From assembly GCA_964432595.1 (NCBI GenBank), contig CAYSOF010000012.1, forward strand, positions 62,001 through 126,000: DNA of 64,000 nt. The letters are read 5' to 3'. A program made the translations under genes and the position numbers. This document shows, piece by piece, positions 1-8,758 of the stretch; within the stretch, counting starts at the first letter, position 1, and each line of letters opens with the position of its first letter. The notes beneath the pieces are model-generated. The model made no database searches. It saw only the letters and a program-made list of their open reading frames with translations, and had not been told where the DNA came from. Origin of the DNA: DASYLJ01 sp964432595. Its GTDB lineage: Bacteria; Desulfobacterota; Binatia; DP-6.

Positions 1-66
1 GTCACCCGCCGCGCAGGCCCGGACGAGCTCCACGACGTCGTCTGTCTCGGGGCGGCGTCGCGCCAC
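1..66 (-). CDS. possible N-terminus of a sigma-factor-like protein (partial)
   Basis: Reading leftwards from a GTG at 66 gives MARRRPETDDVVELVRACAA then GD before the window edge. An N-terminus of the form D-D-x-x-L-V-R-x-x-x-x-G-D is typical of region 2 of ECF sigma factors. Only 22 codons are visible, so this is suggestive and no more. The frame is open further upstream, so another start is possible. The plus-strand reading of the same stretch looks like no known protein. Confidence 0.25.
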   Translation of the reverse strand, partial: MARRRPETDDVVELVRACAAGD

Positions 67-281
67 GATGCGCCTCAGGCGCCGTCGTCCGGGCTGATCG
101 TCACGGCCCCTCGCTACCAGCGACGCGCGGACCAGATCAATCGCCGGCGCGTCGCCGGCGACCGGGTCCGCGATCCGGGCCGGGAGGGGTGGCATGCCCG
201 ATACGACGCAGAAAACGCGGCGGCGTATTGCAGCGGGGCCCGCAGCAATGGAACCGCGCAAATGCCGCATCTGATGCGGGC

Positions 282-1949
282 ATGAAAACACCCCTCCTGC
301 GGACGTTCGTGACCCTCGCGCTCCTGGCGTTCGGCCGCCCCGCGGCGGCCACGGACCCCGGCGAGGCCCTCGTATTCCCCGACTGCAACAAGAAGATCCA
401 GGCATGCATCGACGCCGCCCCTCCCGGCGGCGCCGTGCTCCTCGCCACCGACGACACGATCGACGAGGACCTGAGCATCACCAAAAGCATCACGCTCGCG
501 GCCGCCCCCGGCTTCCGGCCCGTCTTCGCGCCCACCTCCAACATCTTCGCCCGCTCGGCGGGCGGCGGCGACAAGGTGCTGGTCCTCCGCGGCCTCACCT
601 GGGAGCCCGCGGGCGCGTCCACCGCCATCCGGGTCCTCCACGACGGCGACGGCGCCTACGACGTCCAGCTGCTCGACAACGCCTTCCTCGGCCTCCAGGG
701 CTCCGGCTTCTCGGCGGTCGTCAGCGTCCAGACGACCCAACCCGGCCCGGGCGGCCCTCTCATCCTCAACGTGCGCGGCAACACCTTCCGGATGCCGGCG
801 GGCACCCGGTGGCCGCTGGAGATCGAGCTGCCCTGGGAGGTGCACGGCATCACCGTCGTCGAGCGGAACGTCATCGAGACCGCCGACACCGGCCAGCCGG
901 GCGCGATCTACTTCCGTCACTGGGAGGGCGAGATGCTCTTCTATGCCCTCCACAACGTGGTACGCACCGCGAACCCGGCCCAGACCGCGATCGAGGTGTA
1001 TCAGTCGGGCGACGGCACCGGGCGCACCATCGCGCGCATCTTCGGCAACCTCCTGCAGGGCGTCGACGGCGGCATGCGCTTCGGCACGTCGCTCTACGCC
1101 GAGGAAGGCGACATCGATCTGCTGGTGGCGCACAACACCGTCGTCGACGCGAACATCCGAGCGGTGCAGGTCGGCGGACGCGACGACTTCGGCGCCGAAG
1201 TGAGCGGCGTGATCGCCAACAACGTGCTGGCCCGCAGCGGACGCGGCGACGTCGGCATCCACGAGTTCGCCGACCAGGTGCTCGAGACGAACAACCTGCT
1301 CACCGCCATGGACCCCGAGGGCTTCCCGTCGGAGCCCGGCCCCTACAGCATCCTCGTGACCGACCCCGGCTTCGCCGCCGACGACGACTTCCGCCTGGCG
1401 CCGACGTCGCCGGCCATCAACAAGGCCGATCCGGCCCACACGCCGGCCGAGCTCATGTTCGATCTCGACGACCAGCCCCGCGTCGCCGGTCCGGCGGCCG
1501 ACCTCGGCGCATTCGAGCTACCGTGCGCGCCCGGCGACGATGCGCCGCACTGCGCGCCGATGTGCACGCCGACGACCTGTCAGAGCGGCGATCCCTGCTA
1601 CGTCGCGACCTGCGTCGGCGACATGTGCCGCACGACGCCGATCGACGGCTTCCTGCAGCAGGCGCTCTGCGCCTGCGACCGGCCGCTGCCGACGGCGTGC
1701 GACGGCGTGCTGATCCCGACGCGGATCACCCGCCGTGCCGCGAACGCGTGCCTGCAGATCGACCGCATCGTCCCCGACCCGCTCTCCCGTCAGACCTTCA
1801 AGCGCGTGCGCAGCGCGAAGCGGAGCTGGGCCAAGGCGAGCCGCCTTCTCGCGAGCCCGCGCTCCGGCGTGCCGGCGAGCTGCGCCGCCGCGCTGTCGGC
1901 GCAGTACGACGACGCCTCCCGCCGCGCCGGCCGACTGACCGAGGCATGA
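282..1949 (+). CDS. exported parallel beta-helix protein
   Basis: The 555-residue product starts MKTPLLRTFVTLALLAFG and has a signal peptide ending near AAA at residues 22-24. The ATG at 282 puts this signal at the N-terminus; the frame is open upstream but codes nothing plausible. Residues about 25-420 read like a right-handed beta-helix (pectate-lyase or NosD style), with short strands and frequent V-V-x-N-N-V/L patterns. A Cys-rich segment near 425-480 is followed by a helical, basic, Ala-rich tail. Such tails also end the two CSLREA proteins further along the window. A 6-bp hairpin (265-279) sits directly before the start. Ligand and role are unknown; a surface or secreted carbohydrate-binding role is only a guess. 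Confidence 0.75.
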   Translation: MKTPLLRTFVTLALLAFGRPAAATDPGEALVFPDCNKKIQACIDAAPPGGAVLLATDDTIDEDLSITKSITLAAAPGFRPVFAPTSNIFARSAGGGDKVLVLRGLTWEPAGASTAIRVLHDGDGAYDVQLLDNAFLGLQGSGFSAVVSVQTTQPGPGGPLILNVRGNTFRMPAGTRWPLEIELPWEVHGITVVERNVIETADTGQPGAIYFRHWEGEMLFYALHNVVRTANPAQTAIEVYQSGDGTGRTIARIFGNLLQGVDGGMRFGTSLYAEEGDIDLLVAHNTVVDANIRAVQVGGRDDFGAEVSGVIANNVLARSGRGDVGIHEFADQVLETNNLLTAMDPEGFPSEPGPYSILVTDPGFAADDDFRLAPTSPAINKADPAHTPAELMFDLDDQPRVAGPAADLGAFELPCAPGDDAPHCAPMCTPTTCQSGDPCYVATCVGDMCRTTPIDGFLQQALCACDRPLPTACDGVLIPTRITRRAANACLQIDRIVPDPLSRQTFKRVRSAKRSWAKASRLLASPRSGVPASCAAALSAQYDDASRRAGRLTEA

Positions 1950-1963
1950 TCCCCCTGCCCTTG

Positions 1964-1985
1964 TAGCCCCCGCACACGGGGGCTA
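1964..1985 (+). terminator. hairpin terminator candidate
   Basis: TAGCCCCC pairs perfectly with GGGGGCTA around a six-base GCACAC loop, just after the beta-helix gene and 12 bases before the next ATG. There is no clear T-run after it, so intrinsic termination is uncertain. It could instead be an mRNA end or attenuating stem. Confidence 0.45.
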
Positions 1986-1997
1986 CTCGTCCCTCCC

Positions 1998-3350
1998 ATG
2001 CCGAGCCGCGTACCGGATGCCGTCCTCGACGAGCTCCGGACGCGGCTCGGCGCTCGTACGTCGACCGCGCCCGCCGACCTGGAGGCGGCATCGCACGACG
2101 CCTCCTCGCAGTCGCCGCATCGCCCCGACGTCGTCGTCTGGCCGCTCGCGACGGACGAGATCACCGACGTCGTGCGCCTCGCGGGCGCGCACCGCGTCCC
2201 GCTGACGGCGCGCGCCGGGGGATCGAGCCTCGAAGGCAACCCGATTCCCGTCGCCGGCGGCATCGTGCTCGACGTCTCGCGCATGAACGAGGTCGTCGCC
2301 GTCCGTCCCGACGACCTGCAGGTCGACGTGCAGCCCGGTGTCGTCTACGCGCGGCTGAACGCGGTGCTCGCGCCGCACGGCCTCTTCTTCCCGCCGTCGC
2401 CGGGCGGCAGCGCCGACTGGGCGACCGTCGGCGGCATGGTCGCGAACAACGCGAGCGGCCTCTGGTCGGTCAAGTACGGCGGCACGCGCGACCACGTGCG
2501 CGCCGCGACGGTGGTCACCGGCGCCGGCGACGTCGTGCGCCTCGGCAACCGCTGCCGCAAGAGCGCGTCGGGCTACCACCTGCTCGGGTTGATGATCGGC
2601 TCGGAAGGCACGCTCGGCATCGTGACGGAGCTGACGCTGGCGCTCGCGGGATTGCCGGTGGCGCGACGGCGCGGCGGCTTCGTGTTTCCCGATGCCGTGG
2701 CCGCCGCGCGCGCGGTCGCCGACCTGATCCGCTTCGGCGTCGACGTCGCCGCGGTGGAATTCCTCGACGCGGCGACGGTGGCGGCACTGAACCGCTTCCG
2801 CGCGTTCGGGCTGACCGAGCGCCCGTCGCTGCTGCTCGAGGTGCACGGCAGCGATGCCGGCGTCGGCGAGGTGTGGACGGCGGCCGCGTCGGTCGCGGGC
2901 GACGCCGGCGGCGTCGCGATCGACCTGCCCGACCCGTGGGCGATCCGCGAGCTCGCCACGCGCGCGGTCGAGGCGCAGCGCCAGAGCGCTGCGACCGTGC
3001 GCGCGGACCTGGCCATCCCGATCGGCGCCCTGCCCGCGCTGGTTCGCGCCTGCGAGACGGAAGCCGCGACGGATGGGCTGCCGATGCACGTCTTCGGCCA
3101 CGCGGGCATCGGCATCCTGCACGTGCTGATCCCCGCGGCGCCCGACGAGCGCGCGGCGGCCGAGGCGGCGCGCGGGCGTCTCGTCGAGCGCGTGCTGGCG
3201 CTCGGTGGCTCCTGCTCCGGCGAGCACGGCATGGGCACCGGCAATCGTCGCTTCGCCGCGCGCGAGCACGGTCCCGCGCTCGCGCTCATGCAGGGCGTGA
3301 AGGCGCTCTTCGACCCGCACGGCATTCTGAACCCGGGCAAGATATGGTGA
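1998..3350 (+). CDS. FAD-linked D-2-hydroxyacid dehydrogenase (GlcD/D-LDH family)
   Basis: 450 residues with the two-domain layout of FAD-binding PCMH oxidases. The N-terminal FAD domain has the pyrophosphate loop ARAGGSSLEGN at 71-81 and PSPGGSADWATVGGMVANNA at 133-152. The C-terminal FAD-oxidase domain ends in GEHGMGTGNRRF near 408 and LFDPHGILNPGKIW. These motifs fit D-lactate or glycolate dehydrogenases, which oxidise a 2-hydroxyacid to a 2-oxoacid and pass electrons to a carrier. No Fe-S subunit gene (GlcF type) is adjacent, so a single-subunit D-LDH-like enzyme is more likely than glycolate oxidase. The next gene follows after 4 bases and is probably co-transcribed. Substrate is not resolved. 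Confidence 0.88.
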   Translation: MPSRVPDAVLDELRTRLGARTSTAPADLEAASHDASSQSPHRPDVVVWPLATDEITDVVRLAGAHRVPLTARAGGSSLEGNPIPVAGGIVLDVSRMNEVVAVRPDDLQVDVQPGVVYARLNAVLAPHGLFFPPSPGGSADWATVGGMVANNASGLWSVKYGGTRDHVRAATVVTGAGDVVRLGNRCRKSASGYHLLGLMIGSEGTLGIVTELTLALAGLPVARRRGGFVFPDAVAAARAVADLIRFGVDVAAVEFLDAATVAALNRFRAFGLTERPSLLLEVHGSDAGVGEVWTAAASVAGDAGGVAIDLPDPWAIRELATRAVEAQRQSAATVRADLAIPIGALPALVRACETEAATDGLPMHVFGHAGIGILHVLIPAAPDERAAAEAARGRLVERVLALGGSCSGEHGMGTGNRRFAAREHGPALALMQGVKALFDPHGILNPGKIW

Positions 3351-3354
3351 CCGG

Positions 3355-4191
3355 ATGGACGTCGCCCTCGTCACCGGAGCGAACACCGGCATCGGCCGCG
3401 TCACGGCGCGCGAGCTCGCCCGCCGCGGCATGCACGTCGTCGTCGCGGCGCGCAGCGAGGAGAAGGGCCGCGAGGCCGTCGCCGCCATCCGCGCCGAAAC
3501 CGGCTCGCACAGCGTCGAGCTCCTGCGGCTCGATCTGGGATCGCTCGCGTCGGTGCGCGCGTCGGCGCGCGAGTTCCTCGCGAAAGGCATTCCGCTCCGC
3601 GTGCTCGTCAACAACGCGGGCATCGGCGGCCAGCGCGGCCGCACCGCCGACGGCTTCGAGCTGCACTTCGGCACGAATCACCTCGGGCACTTCCTCCTGA
3701 CGAACCTCCTGCGCGACGCGCTGGTGGCGTCGGCGCCGTCGCGCGTCGTCACCGTGTCGAGCAAAGCGCACTTCGACGCGACGCGCGGCATCGACTGGAG
3801 CCGCGTCGAAGGGTCCACGCGGAGCTTCACCGGGCTGCCGGAGTACGCGGTCTCGAAGCTCGCGAACGTCCTGTTCACGAAAGAGCTGGCGCGACGGCTG
3901 ACGGGCACCGGTGTGACCACGTACGCGCTCCATCCGGGCGTCATCGCGTCGGACGTCTGGCGGCGCATCCCGTGGCCCATCCGTCCGCTCGTCACGCGCA
4001 ACATGCTATCGGTCGACGAGGGCGCGCAGACGACGATCCACTGCGCGACGTCGGCGGACGTCGCGCAGGAGTCGGGGCTCTACTACGACAAGTGCCGCCC
4101 GCGTGATCCGCTGGCGCTCGCGAACGATCCCGCGCTCGCCCACGAGCTGTGGGAGCGCAGCGAGGCGTTCGTCGCGCGCGCCTCGTCGTAG
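3355..4191 (+). CDS. short-chain dehydrogenase, retinol-dehydrogenase-like
   Basis: 278 residues, classical SDR. The cofactor loop TGANTGIG is at 7-14, NNAG at 86-89, the catalytic Ser near 135 and YAVSK at 164-168. R33 after the second beta strand (AARSEEKGRE) suggests NADP(H). The segments FGTNHLGHFLLTNLL and LHPGVIASDVWR are typical of the retinol dehydrogenase/WW-oxidoreductase-like branch of SDRs. It starts 4 bases after the flavin dehydrogenase stop, so the two genes probably form a short redox operon. The substrate (an alcohol or carbonyl compound) cannot be deduced. Confidence 0.9.
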   Translation: MDVALVTGANTGIGRVTARELARRGMHVVVAARSEEKGREAVAAIRAETGSHSVELLRLDLGSLASVRASAREFLAKGIPLRVLVNNAGIGGQRGRTADGFELHFGTNHLGHFLLTNLLRDALVASAPSRVVTVSSKAHFDATRGIDWSRVEGSTRSFTGLPEYAVSKLANVLFTKELARRLTGTGVTTYALHPGVIASDVWRRIPWPIRPLVTRNMLSVDEGAQTTIHCATSADVAQESGLYYDKCRPRDPLALANDPALAHELWERSEAFVARASS

Positions 4192-4193
4192 CG

Positions 4194-4703
4194 TCAGAAG
4201 CCGAAGCCCACTCCGCCGCCGACACCCCCACCCCACCCGCCGACGCCGATGCCGATCGCGGGCCGGCGGCGGTCGTACGGGTCGCGCGGCGGCCAGAGAT
4301 GGACCTGCTCGGCCGCCAGACGTGGAAAGCGGTAGCCCGCGTCGCCGACCGTGCCGTCGACGGTACCGTCCACGACGCCGACGGCGGTCACCTCCCGGCC
4401 CGGACTCCAGACGTCCGGATCGAAGAAGCCCTGCGCGCAGGCGACGAAGCGTCCCGCGCTGTCGTCGACCATGCGCGGTCGGGCGATGCGGTCCAGCGGA
4501 TGGTCGACGATCTCGAAGCAGGTGCGGTCGCGCTCCGGCCGGGTCTCGATGAGCTCGCCGCCCCATCGCACACGCTCGCGCGCGTCGGGGTCGGCCAGGG
4601 CCTGGCCGACCGTCACCGGCGCAAAGTCGCCGCGCAGCGCCGCCGGCGGGCGCGCACACGCCATGACGAGCAGCAGCGGCAGCACCACGCGGACCGTCAC
4701 CAT
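4194..4703 (-). CDS. Slp-family outer membrane lipoprotein
   Basis: 169 residues. The signal peptide ends in a lipobox-like VMAC at residues 13-16, so C16 would be lipidated. The body matches the Slp (starvation-inducible lipoprotein) pattern: V-R-W-G-G-E, T-C-F-E-I-V-D-H-P-L-D, R-P-R-M-V-D-D-S-A-G-R-F, G-F-F-D-P-D-V-W and V-H-L-W-P-P. The last 20 residues are a Gly-rich tail (GIGVGGWGGGVGG), an unusual addition. In enterobacteria Slp proteins are envelope lipoproteins induced by starvation or acid; the molecular role is unclear. It is convergent with the upstream SDR and divergent from the giant exported protein gene. Confidence 0.85.
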   Translation of the reverse strand: MVTVRVVLPLLLVMACARPPAALRGDFAPVTVGQALADPDARERVRWGGELIETRPERDRTCFEIVDHPLDRIARPRMVDDSAGRFVACAQGFFDPDVWSPGREVTAVGVVDGTVDGTVGDAGYRFPRLAAEQVHLWPPRDPYDRRRPAIGIGVGGWGGGVGGGVGFGF

Positions 4704-4800
4704 ACGATCAGGCTACAGCAGCCGGAGACGGCCGGAAGAGCCTCCCCGGGGTGGTTTTTCCTTGACGCTGACGACCGCGGGAATGGTACCTCTCCGCCCC

Positions 4801-7800
4801 ATGCGGACCCGATTCGGGCGGTGGACGCCCTGCTGGACCCTCGTCGTCTCCCTGCTGCTCGCGCCGGCCGCGGCGCTCGCCTATCCGTCGCTGGGCGGCG
4901 TCATCGCGCACAGCCGCGACGACATTCCCGGCGGGTTCACCACGATCTCGGGCGACAACACCGTGTCGACGGTGACCATGCCGTTCTCCATCTCGATCGA
5001 GGGCGTGAGCTACAACACGGTCGCCATCTCGACGAACGGCTGGATGGAGTTCGGCGGCAACACGTCGGGCGACAGCGATCCCAGCAACGACTGCCTGCCG
5101 ACGTCGGCGCACACGAACCCGTTCCTCGCGTTCTACTGGGACGACATGCGGACCATCAACACGGCGGTCCGCCACGGCACGGTGGGTACCGCGCCGGGCC
5201 GCGTGTTCATCGTCGACGCCGACATCGAGACCGTCGCGGGCCCGAGCCACGACGTCACGATGCAGGTGCAGGTCCACGAGAGCTCCGGCCTGATCACGGT
5301 GAAGTACGACGACGTCGAGTCGGAGTCGGGCGGCCAGGGCGCGACCCTCGGCTGGCAGGGCGCCGGCGGCGGGGGCTCCACCGCGCGGCCGGTCGGCTGC
5401 AACGCGCGCATCCTCGACGACAACACGCTCGTCGACGGCTGGTCGATCGACACCGGCATGCCGGCGGGCACCGCGCTCGCCGGCTTCAAGGCGCTCAGCC
5501 GCGACGACATCAGCGGCTTCACGACGATCTCCGGCAACGACACCGTCGGCAACGCGACGATGCCGTTCTCGGTCAACATCGACGGCACCAACTACAACGC
5601 GCTCGCCATCTCGACGAACGGCTGGATCGAGTTCGGCGGCAACACCGCCGGCGACTCCGACCCGTCGAACGACTGCCTGCCGACGTCCGCGCACACCAAC
5701 CCGTTCCTCGCCGCGTTCTGGGACGACATGCGAACGATCAGCGAGAGCGTCCGCCACGGCGTCACCGGCTCGTCGCCGAACCGGGTCTACGTCGTCGACT
5801 TCGCGGTCGAGAACAACAACGCCGGCAACAACGACATCATCTTCCAGGTGCAGATCCACGAGGGGTCGGGCCTGATCACGACGAAGTACCTGCCGAACCA
5901 GAACGAGGCGAACGGCCAGACGGCGACGATCGGCTGGCAGAGCGCGGGCGGCGCGTCCGCGAACGCCCGGCCGATCGGCTGCAACGCCAAGGTGCTCGAC
6001 GACAACCTCCACGACGAAGGCTGGTCGATCGACCTGCGCTCGCCGCGCGGCAGCGCGCTGCACGGCGTGCTCGCGCACAGCCCCGACGACATCGGCGGGT
6101 TCACGTCGCTGTCCGGCAACGACAGCGTCGCGACCGCCGCGCTCGGCTTCACGCTGACGCTCGAGGGGCAGACGTACACGAACGTCGCGCTGTCGACGAA
6201 CGGCTGGCTCGAGTTCGGCGGCAACACCGCCGGTGGGCTCGCGAGCCACCCCGCGAACACGTGCCTGCCGAACGCGTCGCACACGAACCCGTTCCTCGCC
6301 GCGTACTGGGACGACATGCGCACGGTCGGGACGGCGATCCGCTACGGCACCGTCGGGACCGCGGGCGGGCGCGTGTTCATCGCCGACTACTTCATCGAGA
6401 ACAACAACACGAACAACCACGACCTGAAGATGCAGGTGCAGGTCCACGAGCGATCGAACGCGATCACGATCAAGTACTCGGACAGCGAAGCGGAATCGAA
6501 CGGCCAGACCGCGACCATCGGCTACCAGACGGCCGGCGGCGCCGGCGCGACGGTGCGCTCGGTCGGCTGCAACGCGAAGGTGCTCGACGACAACACCGCC
6601 CGCGGCGAGGGCTGGTCGATCGCGCAGGCCGAGGTCTGCGGCGACGCGCTCGTCGGACCCGGAGAGCAGTGCGACCAGGGCGTCGGCGTGAACGGCAGCG
6701 CGTCGTCGTGCTGCTCGTCGACCTGCGCGTTCAAGACGGGCGGCACGACCTGCCGGGCGTCCGCGGACATCTGTGACGTGCCGGAGACGTGCACGGGCTC
6801 GGGCGCCACGTGTCCGGCCGACGGGTTCGTCGCCGGTGGCACCGAGTGTCGCGCGTCCGGCGGCGAGTGCGACCTGGCCGAGGCCTGCACCGGCAGCGGG
6901 GCCGCCTGCCCCGCCGACGGCAAGCAGCCGAACGGCACCGCCTGCACCGACGACGGCAACGTCTGCACGACCGATACCTGCGACGGCGCGAGCGACGCCT
7001 GTCAGCATCCGGCCGGCAACGCGGGGACGCTCTGCCGCGGCTCGGCCGGCGACTGCGACGTCGTCGAGACCTGCGACGGCGTGAGCACGAGCTGCCCCGC
7101 CGACGCGTTCAAACCGAGCACCACCGTCTGCCGCACGTCGGCGGGGGAGTGCGACCTGGCCGACACGTGCACCGGCCTCGGCGCGAGCTGTCCGGCCGAC
7201 GCCAAGCAGCCCGGCGGCGCGGCGTGCACCGACGACGGCAACGCCTGCTCGGCCGACGTCTGCGACGGCGTCGGTGACGTCTGCACGCATCCGGCCGGCA
7301 ACGCGGGAGCCCTCTGCCGTGGCGCCGCCGGCGACTGCGACGTCGCCGAGACCTGCGACGGCGCCAGCACGAGCTGTCCGGCCGACGCGAAGGTGCCGGC
7401 CGCGACCGAGTGCCGCGCGACCGCGGGCGACTGCGATGTCGCCGAGGCGTGCGACGGCAACAGCGACGCGTGTCCCGCCGACGGGTTCCTCCCGAGCTCG
7501 ACGGAGTGCCGCGCCTCGGGCGGCATCTGCGACGTCGCCGAGTCCTGCACGGGCTCGGGTGCGGCGTGTCCGGCCGACGACTTCGTCGCGTCGGGCACGG
7601 AGTGTCGCGCCTCGGCGGGCGACTGCGATCCCGCCGAGCTGTGCACGGGCAGCGAGGCCGACTGCCCGGCCGACAGCGTCAGCGGCGCGTTCGTGGTCTG
7701 CCGCAACGCGGCCGGCCCGTGCGACGTCGCGGAGAACTGCGACGGCAGCGGCACGGTGTGCCCCGCCGACACGAAGGTACCGGCGGCGACCGAGTGTCGC

Positions 7801-8718
7801 GCCGCGGCCGGCGACTGCGACGTCGCCGAGAGCTGCGACGGCGTCGCCGACGCGTGTCCCGCCGACGCGAAGGCGCCGGCGTCCACGGTGTGCCGTGGCG
7901 CGGCGGGCGACTGCGACGTGGCGGAGAATTGCGACGGCACGAACGACGCGTGTCCGGCCGACGCCGTGGCGCCGGCAACCACGGTGTGCCGTGCGGCGGT
8001 GGACGCCTGCGACGTGGCCGAGTCGTGCGACGGCTCGGGCATCGCCTGCCCGGCGGACACCGGCGCGCCCGACGGTGACGGCGACGGCACGTGCGACAGC
8101 GAGGACGTCTGCCCGGCGATTCCGGACCCGAGTCAGGCCGACGGCGACACCGACGGCCTCGGTGACGCGTGCGACCCGTGCACGAACGTCTTCAACGGCG
8201 GTGTGTTCGCGACGAAGGAGAAGCTGACGGCGACGAAGCTGCTCGCGCCCGGCGGCGACGACAAGCTCAAGCTGAAGGGCTTCATCACGATCCCGACGAC
8301 GCCGACGATCGCGCCGCACGTGAACGGCGTCCGCCTGCTGCTGCAGACGGACGACGGCGTGATCATCCTCGACACGACGCTGCCGGGCGGCGCGTACTCC
8401 ACCGCGACGCGCGCCGGCTGGAAGACCAACGGCACGGGGACGAAGTTCCTCTACAAGAACGCGGGCAAGGTCGTCCCCCTGATCGACGGCATCGCGAAAG
8501 TGTCGCTCGGCCTGTCGCCGAAGACACCCGGACTCCTGAAGTTCGGCGTCAGCGGCAAGAACGGCACCTTCGGGCCGGTCGTCTCGGGCGATCTACCCGT
8601 GCAGGCGACGCTGGTGATCGACGTACCCACCGCCGAGACCGGCCAGTGCGGCGAGACCGACTTCACGCCGGCCGGCTGCGTGATCGGCGGCGCGGGCAGC
8701 ACGCTCAAGTGTAAGTAG
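4801..8718 (+). CDS. giant exported repeat protein (triple beta domain, Cys-rich repeats, TSP3-like motif)
   Basis: 1305 residues from the ATG at 4801, which gives a signal peptide ending near ALA27. Order of parts: (1) three consecutive copies of a domain of about 195 residues (28-609), each with A-I-S-T-N-G-W-x-E-F-G-G-N-T, a paired-Cys C-L-P-T-S-A-H-T-N-P-F and D-D-M-R-T; (2) a CGD..GPGEQCDQG linker; (3) fourteen Cys-rich units (about 649-1090); (4) a Ca2+-binding TSP3-like stretch DGDGDGTCDSEDVCP; (5) a C-terminal domain of about 180 residues also found in the protein at 13924-14925. Everything points to an extracellular or surface protein stabilised by disulfides and calcium. Function unknown; adhesion or matrix roles are possible. 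Confidence 0.85.
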   Translation: MRTRFGRWTPCWTLVVSLLLAPAAALAYPSLGGVIAHSRDDIPGGFTTISGDNTVSTVTMPFSISIEGVSYNTVAISTNGWMEFGGNTSGDSDPSNDCLPTSAHTNPFLAFYWDDMRTINTAVRHGTVGTAPGRVFIVDADIETVAGPSHDVTMQVQVHESSGLITVKYDDVESESGGQGATLGWQGAGGGGSTARPVGCNARILDDNTLVDGWSIDTGMPAGTALAGFKALSRDDISGFTTISGNDTVGNATMPFSVNIDGTNYNALAISTNGWIEFGGNTAGDSDPSNDCLPTSAHTNPFLAAFWDDMRTISESVRHGVTGSSPNRVYVVDFAVENNNAGNNDIIFQVQIHEGSGLITTKYLPNQNEANGQTATIGWQSAGGASANARPIGCNAKVLDDNLHDEGWSIDLRSPRGSALHGVLAHSPDDIGGFTSLSGNDSVATAALGFTLTLEGQTYTNVALSTNGWLEFGGNTAGGLASHPANTCLPNASHTNPFLAAYWDDMRTVGTAIRYGTVGTAGGRVFIADYFIENNNTNNHDLKMQVQVHERSNAITIKYSDSEAESNGQTATIGYQTAGGAGATVRSVGCNAKVLDDNTARGEGWSIAQAEVCGDALVGPGEQCDQGVGVNGSASSCCSSTCAFKTGGTTCRASADICDVPETCTGSGATCPADGFVAGGTECRASGGECDLAEACTGSGAACPADGKQPNGTACTDDGNVCTTDTCDGASDACQHPAGNAGTLCRGSAGDCDVVETCDGVSTSCPADAFKPSTTVCRTSAGECDLADTCTGLGASCPADAKQPGGAACTDDGNACSADVCDGVGDVCTHPAGNAGALCRGAAGDCDVAETCDGASTSCPADAKVPAATECRATAGDCDVAEACDGNSDACPADGFLPSSTECRASGGICDVAESCTGSGAACPADDFVASGTECRASAGDCDPAELCTGSEADCPADSVSGAFVVCRNAAGPCDVAENCDGSGTVCPADTKVPAATECRAAAGDCDVAESCDGVADACPADAKAPASTVCRGAAGDCDVAENCDGTNDACPADAVAPATTVCRAAVDACDVAESCDGSGIACPADTGAPDGDGDGTCDSEDVCPAIPDPSQADGDTDGLGDACDPCTNVFNGGVFATKEKLTATKLLAPGGDDKLKLKGFITIPTTPTIAPHVNGVRLLLQTDDGVIILDTTLPGGAYSTATRAGWKTNGTGTKFLYKNAGKVVPLIDGIAKVSLGLSPKTPGLLKFGVSGKNGTFGPVVSGDLPVQATLVIDVPTAETGQCGETDFTPAGCVIGGAGSTLKCK
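4882..6630 (+). repeat. three tandem copies of a ~195-residue coding repeat
   Basis: Copies begin near 4882, 5479 and 6058. Each encodes a beta-rich domain that opens with (H/L)SRDDI-GGFTT-like residues. Each continues through STNGW(M/I/L)EFGGNT, CLP(T/N)(S/A)(A/S)HTNPFLA and (Y/F)WDDMRT, and closes with VGCNA(R/K)(I/V)LDDN and GWSI. The nucleotide sequences have diverged, so this is an old duplication rather than a fresh tandem array. Confidence 0.85.
6745..8070 (+). repeat. fourteen Cys-rich ~32-residue coding repeats
   Basis: The consensus unit is T-x-C-R-A-S-A-G-D-C-D-V-A-E-x-C-D/T-G-S followed by G-x-A-C-P-A-D-x-x-x-P-x-x, with five Cys per unit. I count fourteen units. Units 3 and 6 are a shorter variant of the form A-C-T-D-D-G-N-x-C-x-x-D-x-C-D-G ending HPAGNAG, so the array reads as a higher-order pattern of two long units plus one short unit at its start. 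Spacing resembles disintegrin-like or EGF-like disulfide repeats. Confidence 0.85.
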
Positions 8719-8724
8719 ACGGGC

Positions 8725-8758
8725 GACGGGACGGCGCCCGCGACGGCGCCGTCCCGTC
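8725..8758. terminator. perfect 14-bp hairpin between convergent genes
   Basis: GACGGGACGGCGCC pairs with GGCGCCGTCCCGTC around a six-base loop. It lies between the giant repeat-protein gene and a convergent SDR gene and reaches into the latter's stop codon. Its symmetry would serve both directions. There is no T-run on either side, so the mechanism may not be classic intrinsic termination. Confidence 0.6.

Noticed and set aside
6745..8070. Regular repeats considered as a CRISPR array or satellite
   Set aside because: The repeats are in frame, encode Cys-rich units with varying third positions, and have no unique spacers.
4708..8319. A 1203-codon open frame on the minus strand opposite the giant exported protein
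   Set aside because: It is antisense to a repeat protein with clear domains. Its translation is a monotony of Arg, Ala, Val and Gly with no motif; this is the usual artefact of very high GC3.
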